Assembly: GCA_023419605.1 (NCBI GenBank) | Contig: JAEZXR010000140.1 | Coordinates: 1 to 56,077, forward strand | Direction of reading: 5' to 3' | Length of the DNA stretch: 56,077 nt | Source: Bacillota bacterium | GTDB lineage: Bacteria; Bacillota; Clostridia; Acetivibrionales; JAEZXR01 | Notes under the pieces: model-generated | The model's database searches: none | Told to the model about the DNA's origin: nothing | Seen by the model: the letters and a program-made list of their open reading frames with translations, nothing else | Shown here: in pieces, positions 24,758-31,872 of the stretch | Numbering within the stretch: position 1 is the first letter of the stretch | How the letters are laid out: each line of letters opens with the position of its first letter | Program-made: the position numbers and the translations under genes

Positions 24758-25279
24758 GCCGGGGGAACCATGTTCATTCGGCAGAGTTTCCCCCGGCAAC
24801 CCCCTCCTTGCCTGGGTCCGGGGATTTAACTCCAACAGGTTCTAATGCCGCTTCCGATTCTTCCAGGGTCGGCTTCTATTGACGTCCTGTGGGTTTTACC
24901 CCTCCAGAACCTCCAGTACCCTAAGAACCTGTAAGGAGCTAAATCACGGACCCATAGGTATTCCTCTAAAGAGACTCTGGAGAAGCCTTCGAAGAACTTG
25001 CTAGGGTAGCCCTCCTAAGTCTCTCCGAAGCATTCTGCAAAGCCACCCGTAAGGAATACCACAGGCCCGTAATTTGGGGACGTAGAGACTCTTATGGCTT
25101 TGGAGTTTCCGCAGGGGAAAAACCCACAGGACGTGGGTTTTAGGCATTTCCTGACAGGACGTCAGTAAATGCCGGCCCCGGAGGAAACGGAGAAGGCATT
25201 AGAGTCTCTAGCCAACGAATTCCCGGGCCGAGCGGGGAGGGCATCCAAAGGGGAACCGATGCGGAATGGGTTCCCCTTT
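24758..25279. other. Large nested inverted-repeat structure, candidate structured RNA or foldback element
   Basis: No gene is credible here. Arms pair in nested order: 24802-24812 with 25231-25241; 24815-24827 with 25217-25229; 24843-24874 with 25171-25202 (25 of 32 paired plus wobbles); 24881-24902 with 25114-25134; 24946-24965 with 25052-25070. Side hairpins sit at both ends (24758-24797 and 25247-25279), with a further one at 25143-25173. It is GC-richer than its flanks. It lies between the ABC transporter ATPase gene and iadA, all leftward, so a very long 5' leader of iadA or a separate RNA is possible. The transcribed strand is undecided. Confidence 0.7.
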
Positions 25280-25410
25280 GAACTCCGTAGACACTACAAA
25301 GACACTCTAAAGGAATCCCCCATCCCTCACACAGAGATATCTTATCAAAAACTGCAGGCTTACAAAACACAGCAAAGGCAACACCCCCTCGGGCATTGCC
25401 TCCACAAAAC

Positions 25411-26136
25411 CTACCTAAGCACCTTTCCAAGAAACTCCTTCGCTCTCGGGCTCTGCGGATGATCAAAGAACTCTTTAGGATCTCCTTCCTCCACAATCCG
25501 TCCTTCATCCATAAAGAAAATTCGTGTTCCTACTTCCTTCGCAAATCCCATTTCATGCGTGACCACCACCATGGTCATTCCATCGGCAGCCAGTTCCTTC
25601 ATAACATCCAAAACTTCCCCTACCATTTCCGGGTCCAGAGCGGACGTAGGCTCATCAAAAAGCATTACATCCGGTGCCATTGCCAGCGCTCTGGCGATGG
25701 CAATTCTCTGCTTCTGTCCTCCGGACAGCTGTCCGGGATAGCTTTTCGCCTTATCTTCCAGACCGATCCTCTTCAAAAGCTGGAATGCTACCTTTTCTGC
25801 TTCCTCTCCGGACATCCCCTTGAGCTTTCTGGGCGCCAATGTTATATTATCCAAAACAGTCATGTGAGGGAACAGATTGAATTGCTGGAACACCATTCCC
25901 ATTTTTTGACGCTGTTTATTTATATCGTTATTTTTACTGGTTATGGATACCCCTTCAAAGACAATCTCACCCTCCGTCGGGTGCTCCAAAAGGTTAAGAC
26001 ACCTGAGGAAAGTACTTTTTCCTGACCCACTGGGGCCTACCACCACGATAACCTCACCCTTTTTAACATGGGTATCGATTCCTTGTAAAACATGCAGCTT
26101 GCCGAATTTCTTATGCAAATTCGTTACTTTAATCAC
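25411..26136 (-). CDS. Polar amino-acid ABC transporter ATPase (GlnQ/ArtM-like)
   Basis: 241 aa, GTG start with GGAGGATG upstream. It energises uptake of a polar amino acid. All ABC motifs are present: Walker A GPSGSGKST at about residue 34, Q-loop FQQFNLFPH, signature LSGGQKQRIAIARAL, Walker B VMLFDEPTSALDPE and the switch histidine in VVVTHEMGFA. It overlaps the end of the permease gene by 8 bp, so translation is coupled. Substrate is not determined by the ATPase. Confidence 0.96.
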   Translation of the reverse strand: MIKVTNLHKKFGKLHVLQGIDTHVKKGEVIVVVGPSGSGKSTFLRCLNLLEHPTEGEIVFEGVSITSKNNDINKQRQKMGMVFQQFNLFPHMTVLDNITLAPRKLKGMSGEEAEKVAFQLLKRIGLEDKAKSYPGQLSGGQKQRIAIARALAMAPDVMLFDEPTSALDPEMVGEVLDVMKELAADGMTMVVVTHEMGFAKEVGTRIFFMDEGRIVEEGDPKEFFDHPQSPRAKEFLGKVLR

Positions 26137-26818
26137 TGGTCCTCATCCTCCTTTCAGCCACGCCCAAAAGCTTGGACAGAGTAAATGTCAGTATAAAATA
26201 CATAATAGCAGCAATAATTAACGGCGTAAATGGATCATAGGTGGTGCTTCGCACGATATTGGCATTCTTCATGAGTTCTGCAATGCCGATAACCGACACA
26301 ATGGATGATTCTTTGATGACTACAACAAATTCGTTCCCCAGCGCCGGCAAAATGTTTTTGAAAGCCTGTGGGATAATGATGTAGCGCATTGCCATATTAT
26401 AGTTCATCCCCAGAGAGCGGGCAGCTTCCATTTGCCCCTTATCGATAGACTGTATGCCTGCGCGGATGATTTCAGATACATAGGCACTACTGTTTACTGC
26501 CAATGCTATGATGGCAGGTATAAAGTCACTGGAGCTGACCCCTGTCAACTGCTTGAATACCGCAAAATCCGGATAGCTTACCCCCAGACCTTCGGCTCCG
26601 AAATATATAATAAAAAGCTGAACCATGAGCGGCGTGCCTCGAATAAACTCGACATAGGCCGTCGATATAAACTTTAAAATCTTATTCTTGGAAATCCTCA
26701 TCAGTGCAAGAAAAATACCGATTACCACACCCAGCGCCACTGTGAGCAGGGATAGCAATATGGTGTTCTTTACACCATTTAAAAAATACATATAATATTC
26801 AGAAAAAATTGAAATCAA
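26129..26818 (-). CDS. Polar amino-acid ABC transporter permease
   Basis: 229 aa with about five membrane helices, TTG start behind AGGAGGGGG. The HisM/GlnP-family features are the N-terminal NGVKNTILLSLLTVALG and the EAA loop at about residues 140-170 (QMEAARSLGMNYNMAMRYI), which contacts the ATPase. It overlaps the ATPase gene. The substrate-binding gene lies upstream but is separated by about 320 bp holding a terminator and a repeat element. Confidence 0.95.
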   Translation of the reverse strand: MISIFSEYYMYFLNGVKNTILLSLLTVALGVVIGIFLALMRISKNKILKFISTAYVEFIRGTPLMVQLFIIYFGAEGLGVSYPDFAVFKQLTGVSSSDFIPAIIALAVNSSAYVSEIIRAGIQSIDKGQMEAARSLGMNYNMAMRYIIIPQAFKNILPALGNEFVVVIKESSIVSVIGIAELMKNANIVRSTTYDPFTPLIIAAIMYFILTFTLSKLLGVAERRMRTSD

Positions 26819-26845
26819 AAGGTCCCCCTCCTACCCGGTTAACTA

Positions 26846-26946
26846 TATACAATAGGACTGGCAACTGCTAATTTGGCGTTCGCATAGCCAATGATTCTGG
26901 GGCTATGCGAACGTCGAATTAGCTAAGTTCCATCCTGAATTGTATA
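26846..26946. repeat. 101-bp palindromic MITE-like element, copy 1
   Basis: The ends are TATACAATAGGA and its near complement ending TTGTATA. The interior folds into a long hairpin with GGGGCTATGCGAACG on one arm. About 89% identical to the copy at 39579-39679 and exactly the same length. It lies between the binding-protein and permease genes of one transporter. Confidence 0.85.
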
Positions 26947-27079
26947 AACAATTTATACAATAAGCAGCCTAATTATACTACAGTCCTTAAGCTTTGAACA
27001 AGAACAAAATCTGTCAGATTCCAAACAGCAGGCTTATTCGGTTTTATTTTGCCGAAATGAATATCATTTCCCTAACATT

Positions 27080-27110
27080 AAAAAATAGCGGTGGATGACC
27101 GCTATTTTTA
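27080..27110 (-). terminator. Terminator after the substrate-binding protein gene
   Basis: TAAAAATAGCGGT pairs with ACCGCTATTTTTA around the 5-nt loop GGATG. It is symmetric, with T-runs on both strands. It probably attenuates read-through into the permease, keeping the binding protein in excess. Confidence 0.85.
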
Positions 27111-27137
27111 TGATGGTTTCTTATGTCGTTCCGGTTG

Positions 27138-27944
27138 TTACTTCTGAATGCTCAGTTTGGATGCATCATCTACAAATTTATCAATCATTTTAGCTGACTG
27201 CAACCGGTCGATGGTCTTGTTTATGGAATCCGTCAATTCCTTATTTCCTTTTGCAATACCTACAGCGGAACCACCGGTGTCTTCCTCAACTTTCACATCG
27301 GATACTACCAATTCAGTATTTTGGAGAATATATGCATTTGCAACAGGAAGCTCCATTACAACCGCATCCACCTTTTTGTTCTTCAACTCAAGAACTAGAT
27401 CCGCAACATTCGCAAGAGTTTTGAGTTCAGCATCCTTTATTTGTTCTTTTGCTATATCTTCCTGTACAGACCCCTGCTGCGCACCGACCTTCTTGCCCTT
27501 CAGGTCCGCAATGGTTTTAATTTTGCCTTTGTCTTCCGCTCTTACCAGTACACCCTGCTTTGCCAAATAGTAGATGTTGGAGAAATCTACTTCCTTCTTT
27601 CTCTTTTCATCCGGAGTCATACCTGCAATTACGAAGTCCACCTTACCGGTCTTTAATCCTGCCAGCAGTCCTCCAAATTCCATCTCTTTTATTTCAAGCT
27701 CTACGCCAAGGTCTTTCGCTATTTCTTTGGCAATCTCAACGTCAAATCCAACAACGGTATCCTTGCCGTTGATTTCCTTGTGAAATTCATACGGTGGATA
27801 GTCGGCGCTGGTTCCCATAACGATTTTTCCTTCTTTTTTAATGCTTGCTACAGACTTCGCCTTAGGGCCGCATCCACTAACAGCAAACAACATAGTACCT
27901 GCTATAATAGCTGCAAAAAGCCGTGTTAACCTTTTGGTTTTCAT
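27138..27944 (-). CDS. Polar amino-acid ABC transporter substrate-binding lipoprotein
   Basis: 268 aa. The lipoprotein signal ends at VSGC with Cys25 as anchor. The SBP_bac_3 domain follows: IVMGTSADYPPYEFH, then VVGFDVEIAKEIAKDLGVE, LLAGLKTGKVDFVIAGMT, and the hinge segment KKVGAQQGSVQ. It captures a polar amino acid outside the membrane and passes it to the downstream permease. AGGAGG precedes the ATG. Codon use and spacing suggest it was one operon with the permease and ATPase before a repeat inserted. Confidence 0.95.
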   Translation of the reverse strand: MKTKRLTRLFAAIIAGTMLFAVSGCGPKAKSVASIKKEGKIVMGTSADYPPYEFHKEINGKDTVVGFDVEIAKEIAKDLGVELEIKEMEFGGLLAGLKTGKVDFVIAGMTPDEKRKKEVDFSNIYYLAKQGVLVRAEDKGKIKTIADLKGKKVGAQQGSVQEDIAKEQIKDAELKTLANVADLVLELKNKKVDAVVMELPVANAYILQNTELVVSDVKVEEDTGGSAVGIAKGNKELTDSINKTIDRLQSAKMIDKFVDDASKLSIQK

Positions 27945-28087
27945 TTTTATCTTCCTCCTAGACTGAAATCACAAATTCACAATGAATAATTATACATGAT
28001 TTTTTCGAAATATACAACTTATATTTTTTATTTATATTTATTCTCCCAAAATGAAAAAATACCTAGGTAAACCCCTTCTTTATAATA

Positions 28088-28116
28088 TTGACAAATAATT
28101 TTGTTTACAATAAACT
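28088..28116 (+). promoter_or_regulatory. Sigma-A promoter of the GT4-tagA pair
   Basis: Perfect -35 TTGACA (28088-28093), 17-bp spacer, -10 TAAACT (28111-28116). It is 62 bp before the ATG of the glycosyltransferase gene and divergent from the amino-acid transporter. Confidence 0.7.
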
Positions 28117-28177
28117 TGAAGTTGATAATGAAGTTTTGTAGCATGCTTTTTACAAAACAAAGCAGGGAGACTTGTAT

Positions 28178-29290
28178 ATGAAGATTCTTCATTTAATTGG
28201 AGGAGGAGACGTGGGAGGTGCAAAATTCCATGTACTCACCTTGGTTAGGGAATTAGGAAAGTACATAGACGTCAAACTTGTAGCGTTACGTCCCGGTCCC
28301 TTTGCCGAGGATGCAAGAGCTATGGGCATTGACGTGGAAGTAGTAAATACAGGAAATATTTTCCGTGATATAAAGAAAATTACGGCAATCATTAAAAAAG
28401 ACGGATATGAAGCAATCCACTGCCACGGTGCGAAGGCAAACATGTTGGGAGCCATCGCAAAAAGGTTTGTGAACATTCCTACCGTCACAACAGTACATAG
28501 TGATTACCGGTTGGACTATTTACAGAGCCTGCCCAAAAGGCTCTCTTTTGGAGTGATTAATACCATTGCTTTACGGTTTATCAATTACTACGTGGCTGTT
28601 TCAAATAACTTTAAAAACATGCTGGTGAAAAGGGGCTTCAAGGCCGAAAGAATTTTCACTGTATATAACGGCATCGACTTTTCAAAAGAACCTGTTCCCT
28701 ACTCCAGGGAAGAGTTCGCAAAAAAATATGGCCTGGATATAAAACCCGATGATATCCTGGTGGGTATTCTTGGCCGCTTTGACCCGGTAAAGGGCATGGA
28801 TACTTTTATCCGGGCTGCAAAGATTGTTGTAAGCCGCAGTCCTTCGGTAAAGTTCATTCTGGGGGGAGAAGGAAAGCAGCGGAAAGAGTTGGAGAACCTT
28901 GCATCCTCTCTGGGAATATCCTCCAATGTATTGTTCCCAGGCTGGATCAGTAATGCCCATGAGTTTATGAGCTGTCTGGACATTAATACCCTTACCTCCC
29001 TAAGTGAGAGCTTCCCCTACGTCATACTTGAAGGTGTGCTTTATAAAAGAGCTACCGTAAGCAGCAATGTCGGGGGGATTTCGGATCTCATCGAGAGCGG
29101 CAAAAACGGCTATCTCTTTGAGCCGGGGGATTATAAGAAACTTGCTGAATACCTGACGGAGCTGGTAAATAACGATTCCCTCCGCAGAGAAATGGGAGAG
29201 CGGATTTACCGGAAGGCCTGTGCGGAGTTTTCTTTGGATAATATATGCAAAACGCACTTGGAGATCTACAAAAATATACTCGGACATTGA
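28178..29290 (+). CDS. GT4 family glycosyltransferase
   Basis: 370 aa from the ATG at 28178, 8 nt after GGGAGA; a TTG at 28172 is too close to that site. GT-B fold: the N-terminal domain opens with MKILHLIGGGDVGGAK, and the C-terminal nucleotide-sugar domain contains VGILGRFDPVKGMDTFIRAA and the E-x7-E motif region SLSESFPYVILEGVLYKRA. It is retaining, transferring a sugar from a nucleotide donor to a lipid-linked or polymer acceptor. Its own promoter drives it and tagA. It probably works on the secondary cell-wall polymer. Confidence 0.92.
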   Translation: MKILHLIGGGDVGGAKFHVLTLVRELGKYIDVKLVALRPGPFAEDARAMGIDVEVVNTGNIFRDIKKITAIIKKDGYEAIHCHGAKANMLGAIAKRFVNIPTVTTVHSDYRLDYLQSLPKRLSFGVINTIALRFINYYVAVSNNFKNMLVKRGFKAERIFTVYNGIDFSKEPVPYSREEFAKKYGLDIKPDDILVGILGRFDPVKGMDTFIRAAKIVVSRSPSVKFILGGEGKQRKELENLASSLGISSNVLFPGWISNAHEFMSCLDINTLTSLSESFPYVILEGVLYKRATVSSNVGGISDLIESGKNGYLFEPGDYKKLAEYLTELVNNDSLRREMGERIYRKACAEFSLDNICKTHLEIYKNILGH

Positions 29291-29466
29291 TTTGTTCATT
29301 CTATATGGCGGCCAATAGGTTATCTACAGTCCGCAAAAGCACGATGGATTACAATGCCGGCAACACGTCGCGGGATGCCGCCCTCTCGCTTCCGGTCAGT
29401 GTCCTTAATCCAATGTACCGCGTTTATATTGCATCCATAGTTAATTTGAGAAACGGAGTGAATAAT

Positions 29467-30198
29467 TTGCGTAAAACCGTTGACATAATGGGAATTCCCG
29501 TTGATTATGTTACAATGTCGGAAGCTGTGGAGAGAGTTAAGGAGTTTCTTCGTGAAGATAAAGTTCATACGATTTATACGCCCAATGCGGAGATTATGAT
29601 GGACGCCATGAATGACCCACAGCTTGCAGGAATCCTTCGGGAAGCTGATATGTTGATTGCAGACGGAGCCGGAGTTGTACTGGCTTCACGCATCCTTGGC
29701 AATAACCTTCCGGAAAAGGTTCCAGGCTTCGATTTGACAAAAAACACGTTTTCCATGAACTTTGAACGAAAGATACGGTATTTTCTTTTCGGTGGAAAAC
29801 CTGGAATTGCAGAAACAGCGGCGCAGAATATGCTGCGGGATTATCCCAATGTTGAAATCGCAGGCTGCCGAAACGGGTATTTCTCTGAAAAGGATGAAAA
29901 GGAAATCGTCGAACAAGTCAATGCCAGTAATGCAGATATCCTCCTGGTAGCACTGGGAGCACCAAAGCAGGAGAAGTGGATTAGCAGATACAAGGACCAA
30001 CTCAATACCAGGGTTTGTATCGGCGTAGGCGGCAGCCTCGATGTAGTGGCAGGCAATGTAAGCCTTGCTCCCGATTTTTTCCGTAAAAACGGGCTTGAGT
30101 GGCTTTACAGACTATACAAAGAGCCCTGGCGCTATAAAAGAATGCTCAAGCTTCCCAAATACGTACTAAAAACCTTTGCATTTAAACTTAAAAAATAA
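29467..30198 (+). CDS. tagA: WecG/TagA/CpsF family glycosyltransferase
   Basis: 243 aa from a TTG at 29467, about 8 nt after GGAG. The open frame reaches back to 29245 but that would overlap the GT4 gene and lacks homology. GT26 signatures: YTPNAEIMMDA, ADGAGVVLASRILG, FLFGGKPGIAETAA and LVALGAPKQEKWI. TagA adds ManNAc to GlcNAc-PP-undecaprenol, the committed step of teichoic-acid-like polymer linkage. With csaB 6 kb away it supports an SLH-binding wall polymer. It ends in a bidirectional terminator. Confidence 0.93.
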   Translation: MRKTVDIMGIPVDYVTMSEAVERVKEFLREDKVHTIYTPNAEIMMDAMNDPQLAGILREADMLIADGAGVVLASRILGNNLPEKVPGFDLTKNTFSMNFERKIRYFLFGGKPGIAETAAQNMLRDYPNVEIAGCRNGYFSEKDEKEIVEQVNASNADILLVALGAPKQEKWISRYKDQLNTRVCIGVGGSLDVVAGNVSLAPDFFRKNGLEWLYRLYKEPWRYKRMLKLPKYVLKTFAFKLKK

Positions 30199-30230
30199 AA
30201 CATGGCCGGATTTGCGATCCGGCCATGTTT
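30198..30230. terminator. Bidirectional terminator between tagA and the secreted protein gene
   Basis: A 14-bp perfect stem AAACATGGCCGGAT/ATCCGGCCATGTTT with a 5-nt loop. T-rich tracts lie on both sides and the two genes converge here. Confidence 0.92.
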
Positions 30231-30246
30231 TATTTTCACTGTAATC

Positions 30247-30747
30247 TTATCGGATGGAATAAGAGCCCCGAACCAGGATATAGGTTTCCGCTTTGGTTAT
30301 GGTAATCCCTCTTCCGTCATTTCTTGGTATCAAAAGCAGATGATTCAATGGAACATTTGCGCCCGTTCCCAAATCAGTACCTGTAATCAGGTCTGCTACG
30401 CCACCCTTGTCACTGGCAATAGCAGTTGCACCTCCAGCCCTAACCACGATCTCCGTACTCTCTCCGGCTATGATCTGCTTTCCGGGCTGCAGGGGTCCTA
30501 CAACTTCATACTTCGCTCCCTGGGCTGGCTGACCTGGCTGCGTATTTTGCAGCTGCTGTTTCAGGACGTTGATCTCACTGGTGAGAGCAGCGATTTTTGC
30601 ATCAACATAGCTTTGGGACACCACAGGGTCTTCAGGTGTACCCGGCTCTGCCGTCGCAGCCCGGGTTATATGTATTAACGTAAAGCTGGAAGCTACCACA
30701 AGGGTTAACACTATATGTATTATCTTAGTACCTCGTAAAAATTTCAT
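30247..30747 (-). CDS. Secreted coiled-coil protein of unknown function
   Basis: 166 aa from the ATG at 30747, 6 nt after GGGGGTG. The signal peptide covers about residues 1-32 (HIVLTLVVASSFTLIHITRA), cleaved near AATAEPG. A short coiled coil follows (SQSYVDAKIAALTSEINVL), then a beta-rich domain with VVGPLQPGKQIIAGESTEIV and GGVADLITGTDL. I recognise no named family. It is exported, probably to the cell surface. It lies 20 bp downstream of ndoA on the same strand, so it could be read from the mazEF transcript. Confidence 0.85.
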   Translation of the reverse strand: MKFLRGTKIIHIVLTLVVASSFTLIHITRAATAEPGTPEDPVVSQSYVDAKIAALTSEINVLKQQLQNTQPGQPAQGAKYEVVGPLQPGKQIIAGESTEIVVRAGGATAIASDKGGVADLITGTDLGTGANVPLNHLLLIPRNDGRGITITKAETYILVRGSYSIR

Positions 30748-30767
30748 CTTTCGCACCCCCGAAAAAA

Positions 30768-31118
30768 TTATATATCTAATAGTCCAAAGCTTACGCCAAG
30801 GGCTTCATTTACTCTCTCCATCAGTTCATCATCCAGATGTCCGATTTTTTCCCTCAACCGCTTTTTATCTATGGTTCGTATTTGCTCCAGAAGAATTACG
30901 GAGTCCTTAAGAAGTCCGTATTCCTGCGCACTAATCTCTATATGTGTAGGCAGCTTGGCTTTATTGATCTGCGATGTGATAGCCGCCGCTATCACTGTGG
31001 GACTGTATTTGTTTCCCACATCATTCTGTACAATAAGCACGGGCCTTACGCCGCCCTGTTCAGAACCTACAACAGGGCTTAGATCGGCATAGAAAATATC
31101 TCCTCGTTTAATTACCAC
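30768..31118 (-). CDS. ndoA: EndoA/MazF family mRNA interferase toxin
   Basis: 116 aa from the GTG at 31118, preceded by GGAG; the longer frame to 31193 lies inside the antitoxin gene. The length equals Bacillus EndoA. MazF/PemK fold: VVIKRGDIFYADLSPVVGSE, GVRPVLIVQND, SPTVIAAAITSQI and the conserved THIEI and LLEQIRTIDKKRL segments. It cleaves single-stranded mRNA at short motifs. The start overlaps the antitoxin end by 11 bp, so the two are translationally coupled. Confidence 0.95.
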   Translation of the reverse strand: MVIKRGDIFYADLSPVVGSEQGGVRPVLIVQNDVGNKYSPTVIAAAITSQINKAKLPTHIEISAQEYGLLKDSVILLEQIRTIDKKRLREKIGHLDDELMERVNEALGVSFGLLDI

Positions 31119-31395
31119 TATTCTCCAACTCCCCAAGCTTTTCTTCATATTTATTTTGAAGGTCGTTGTCTGCTTCAAAAAACATTTCAGCAAGCTTTAT
31201 GTTGATTTCCGCCATTTCAAGATAACCCTTTTTCATCTTATCCCTCATCTCAATCTTTCTTTTTTCCCTAATGTAGAGTTTCATAGCTTCTCTGACAAAC
31301 TCGCTCCGGTTTGTTTTTTCAACGGAAACCAGTTGATCGACTTCCTTTAGTAAATTATCAGGCAAGCTTATCAGAATCTTTCTTAACTCTGCCAA
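31108..31395 (-). CDS. ndoAI: EndoAI/MazE-type ribbon-helix-helix antitoxin
   Basis: 95 aa, TTG start 6 nt after a G-rich site. The N-terminal RHH (CopG-like) motif is visible as KILISLPDNLLKEVDQLV followed by NRSEFVREAMKLYI. The charged helical C-terminus binds and neutralises the toxin. The pair is the widespread Firmicute ndoAI-ndoA module, commonly just downstream of alr, as here. An unusually long leader of about 270-380 nt with two promoters precedes it. Confidence 0.94.
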   Translation of the reverse strand: MAELRKILISLPDNLLKEVDQLVSVEKTNRSEFVREAMKLYIREKRKIEMRDKMKKGYLEMAEINIKLAEMFFEADNDLQNKYEEKLGELENSGN

Positions 31396-31428
31396 AATAA
31401 CCCCCCCGTTTCATTTGGGCCAGAATAT

Positions 31429-31671
31429 ATACTCCGCACAGGAATAAATCTACAAGGCTGCGGAGTATGAACCTCGCTGTCCGGGCACACCAACAACCAA
31501 GGAAGAATTTGTGTCCACGCTCGGTATACGGATTAACTAAGGAACAACTTATTCTATTATTCTGCGATCTCCGTGAGGGACCCGCAGATAAGCACAAGCA
31601 ACTCTTTAGCGGCACCTGGGATTGACTGTTTCAATCCACACTTCTCAAAGGTCAAGAAGTACATTTATTCC
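31429..31671 (-). ncRNA. Candidate structured RNA / leader upstream of mazEF
   Basis: This GC-richer island lies in an AT-rich intergenic region. On the minus strand, 5' GGAATAAATGTAC (31671-31659) can pair with GTAGATTTATTCC (31453-31441), 12 of 13 bp, closing a domain of about 200 nt. Inside are hairpins CTTCT/AGAAG (31641-31659), GGATTGA/TCAATCC (31619-31637) and TCTGCG/CGCAGA (31561-31588). The 3' half of the closing stem sits in the loop of a strong hairpin (ATACTCCGCA/TGCGGAGTAT, 31429-31468), so the two pairings compete or form a pseudoknot. It matches no riboswitch class I know. No T-run follows. Confidence 0.55.
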
Positions 31672-31674
31672 AAT

Positions 31675-31703
31675 ATTATATAATTCTCAATTTGTTTCGT
31701 AAA
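31675..31703 (-). promoter_or_regulatory. Promoter P2 upstream of mazEF
   Basis: On the minus strand: -35 TTTACG (31698-31703), 17-bp spacer, perfect -10 TATAAT (31675-31680). The predicted start near 31668 coincides with the 5' end of the structured element. Confidence 0.65.
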
Positions 31704-31779
31704 AATGTATAAATTAAACAATTTTATTTATTTTCTTAGTAAAAATAAAGGCACAGTAAAACCACATAATATGTATATA

Positions 31780-31808
31780 ATTATATAGTTCCTTCTATGC
31801 AAGGTCAA
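31780..31808 (-). promoter_or_regulatory. Promoter P1 upstream of mazEF
   Basis: On the minus strand: -35 TTGACC (31803-31808), 17-bp spacer, perfect -10 TATAAT (31780-31785). The predicted start is near 31773, giving a leader of about 380 nt before the antitoxin. Confidence 0.75.
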
Positions 31809-31872
31809 ATTAAAATTTTATTTCTTTTCCCTTAAAAGGCATGTAATTACTGGCAGCAGAGGAAAGGCCTTC

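Noticed and set aside
24674..24835. N-terminal extension of iadA by 54 codons
   Set aside because: The ATG at 24673 has a good AAGGAG site and begins the family homology. The upstream part is Pro/Arg-rich, overlaps the repeat structure and lacks homology.
24758..25279. Group II intron or OLE RNA
   Set aside because: No domain V-like hairpin or reverse transcriptase is visible, and the context (iadA, amino-acid transporter) is not that of OLE.
25140..25508. 122-codon minus-strand open frame in the nested palindrome region
   Set aside because: Low-complexity composition, overlaps the end of the ABC ATPase gene and coincides with the inverted-repeat arms.
29245..29466. Long N-terminal extension of tagA
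   Set aside because: It would overlap the GT4 gene. Homology begins at the TTG at 29467, which has its own GGAG.
31119..31193. Extended start of the MazF toxin
   Set aside because: The extra 25 codons lie wholly within the antitoxin gene; the GTG at 31118 has GGAG and gives the standard 116-aa length.
31429..31671. c-di-AMP (ydaO) riboswitch or T-box in the mazEF leader
   Set aside because: A CCGGACAGCGAGG stretch loosely recalls ydaO, but the closing stem and GGGGTGAAT segment are missing. The T-box GGTGGTACCGCG motif is absent too.
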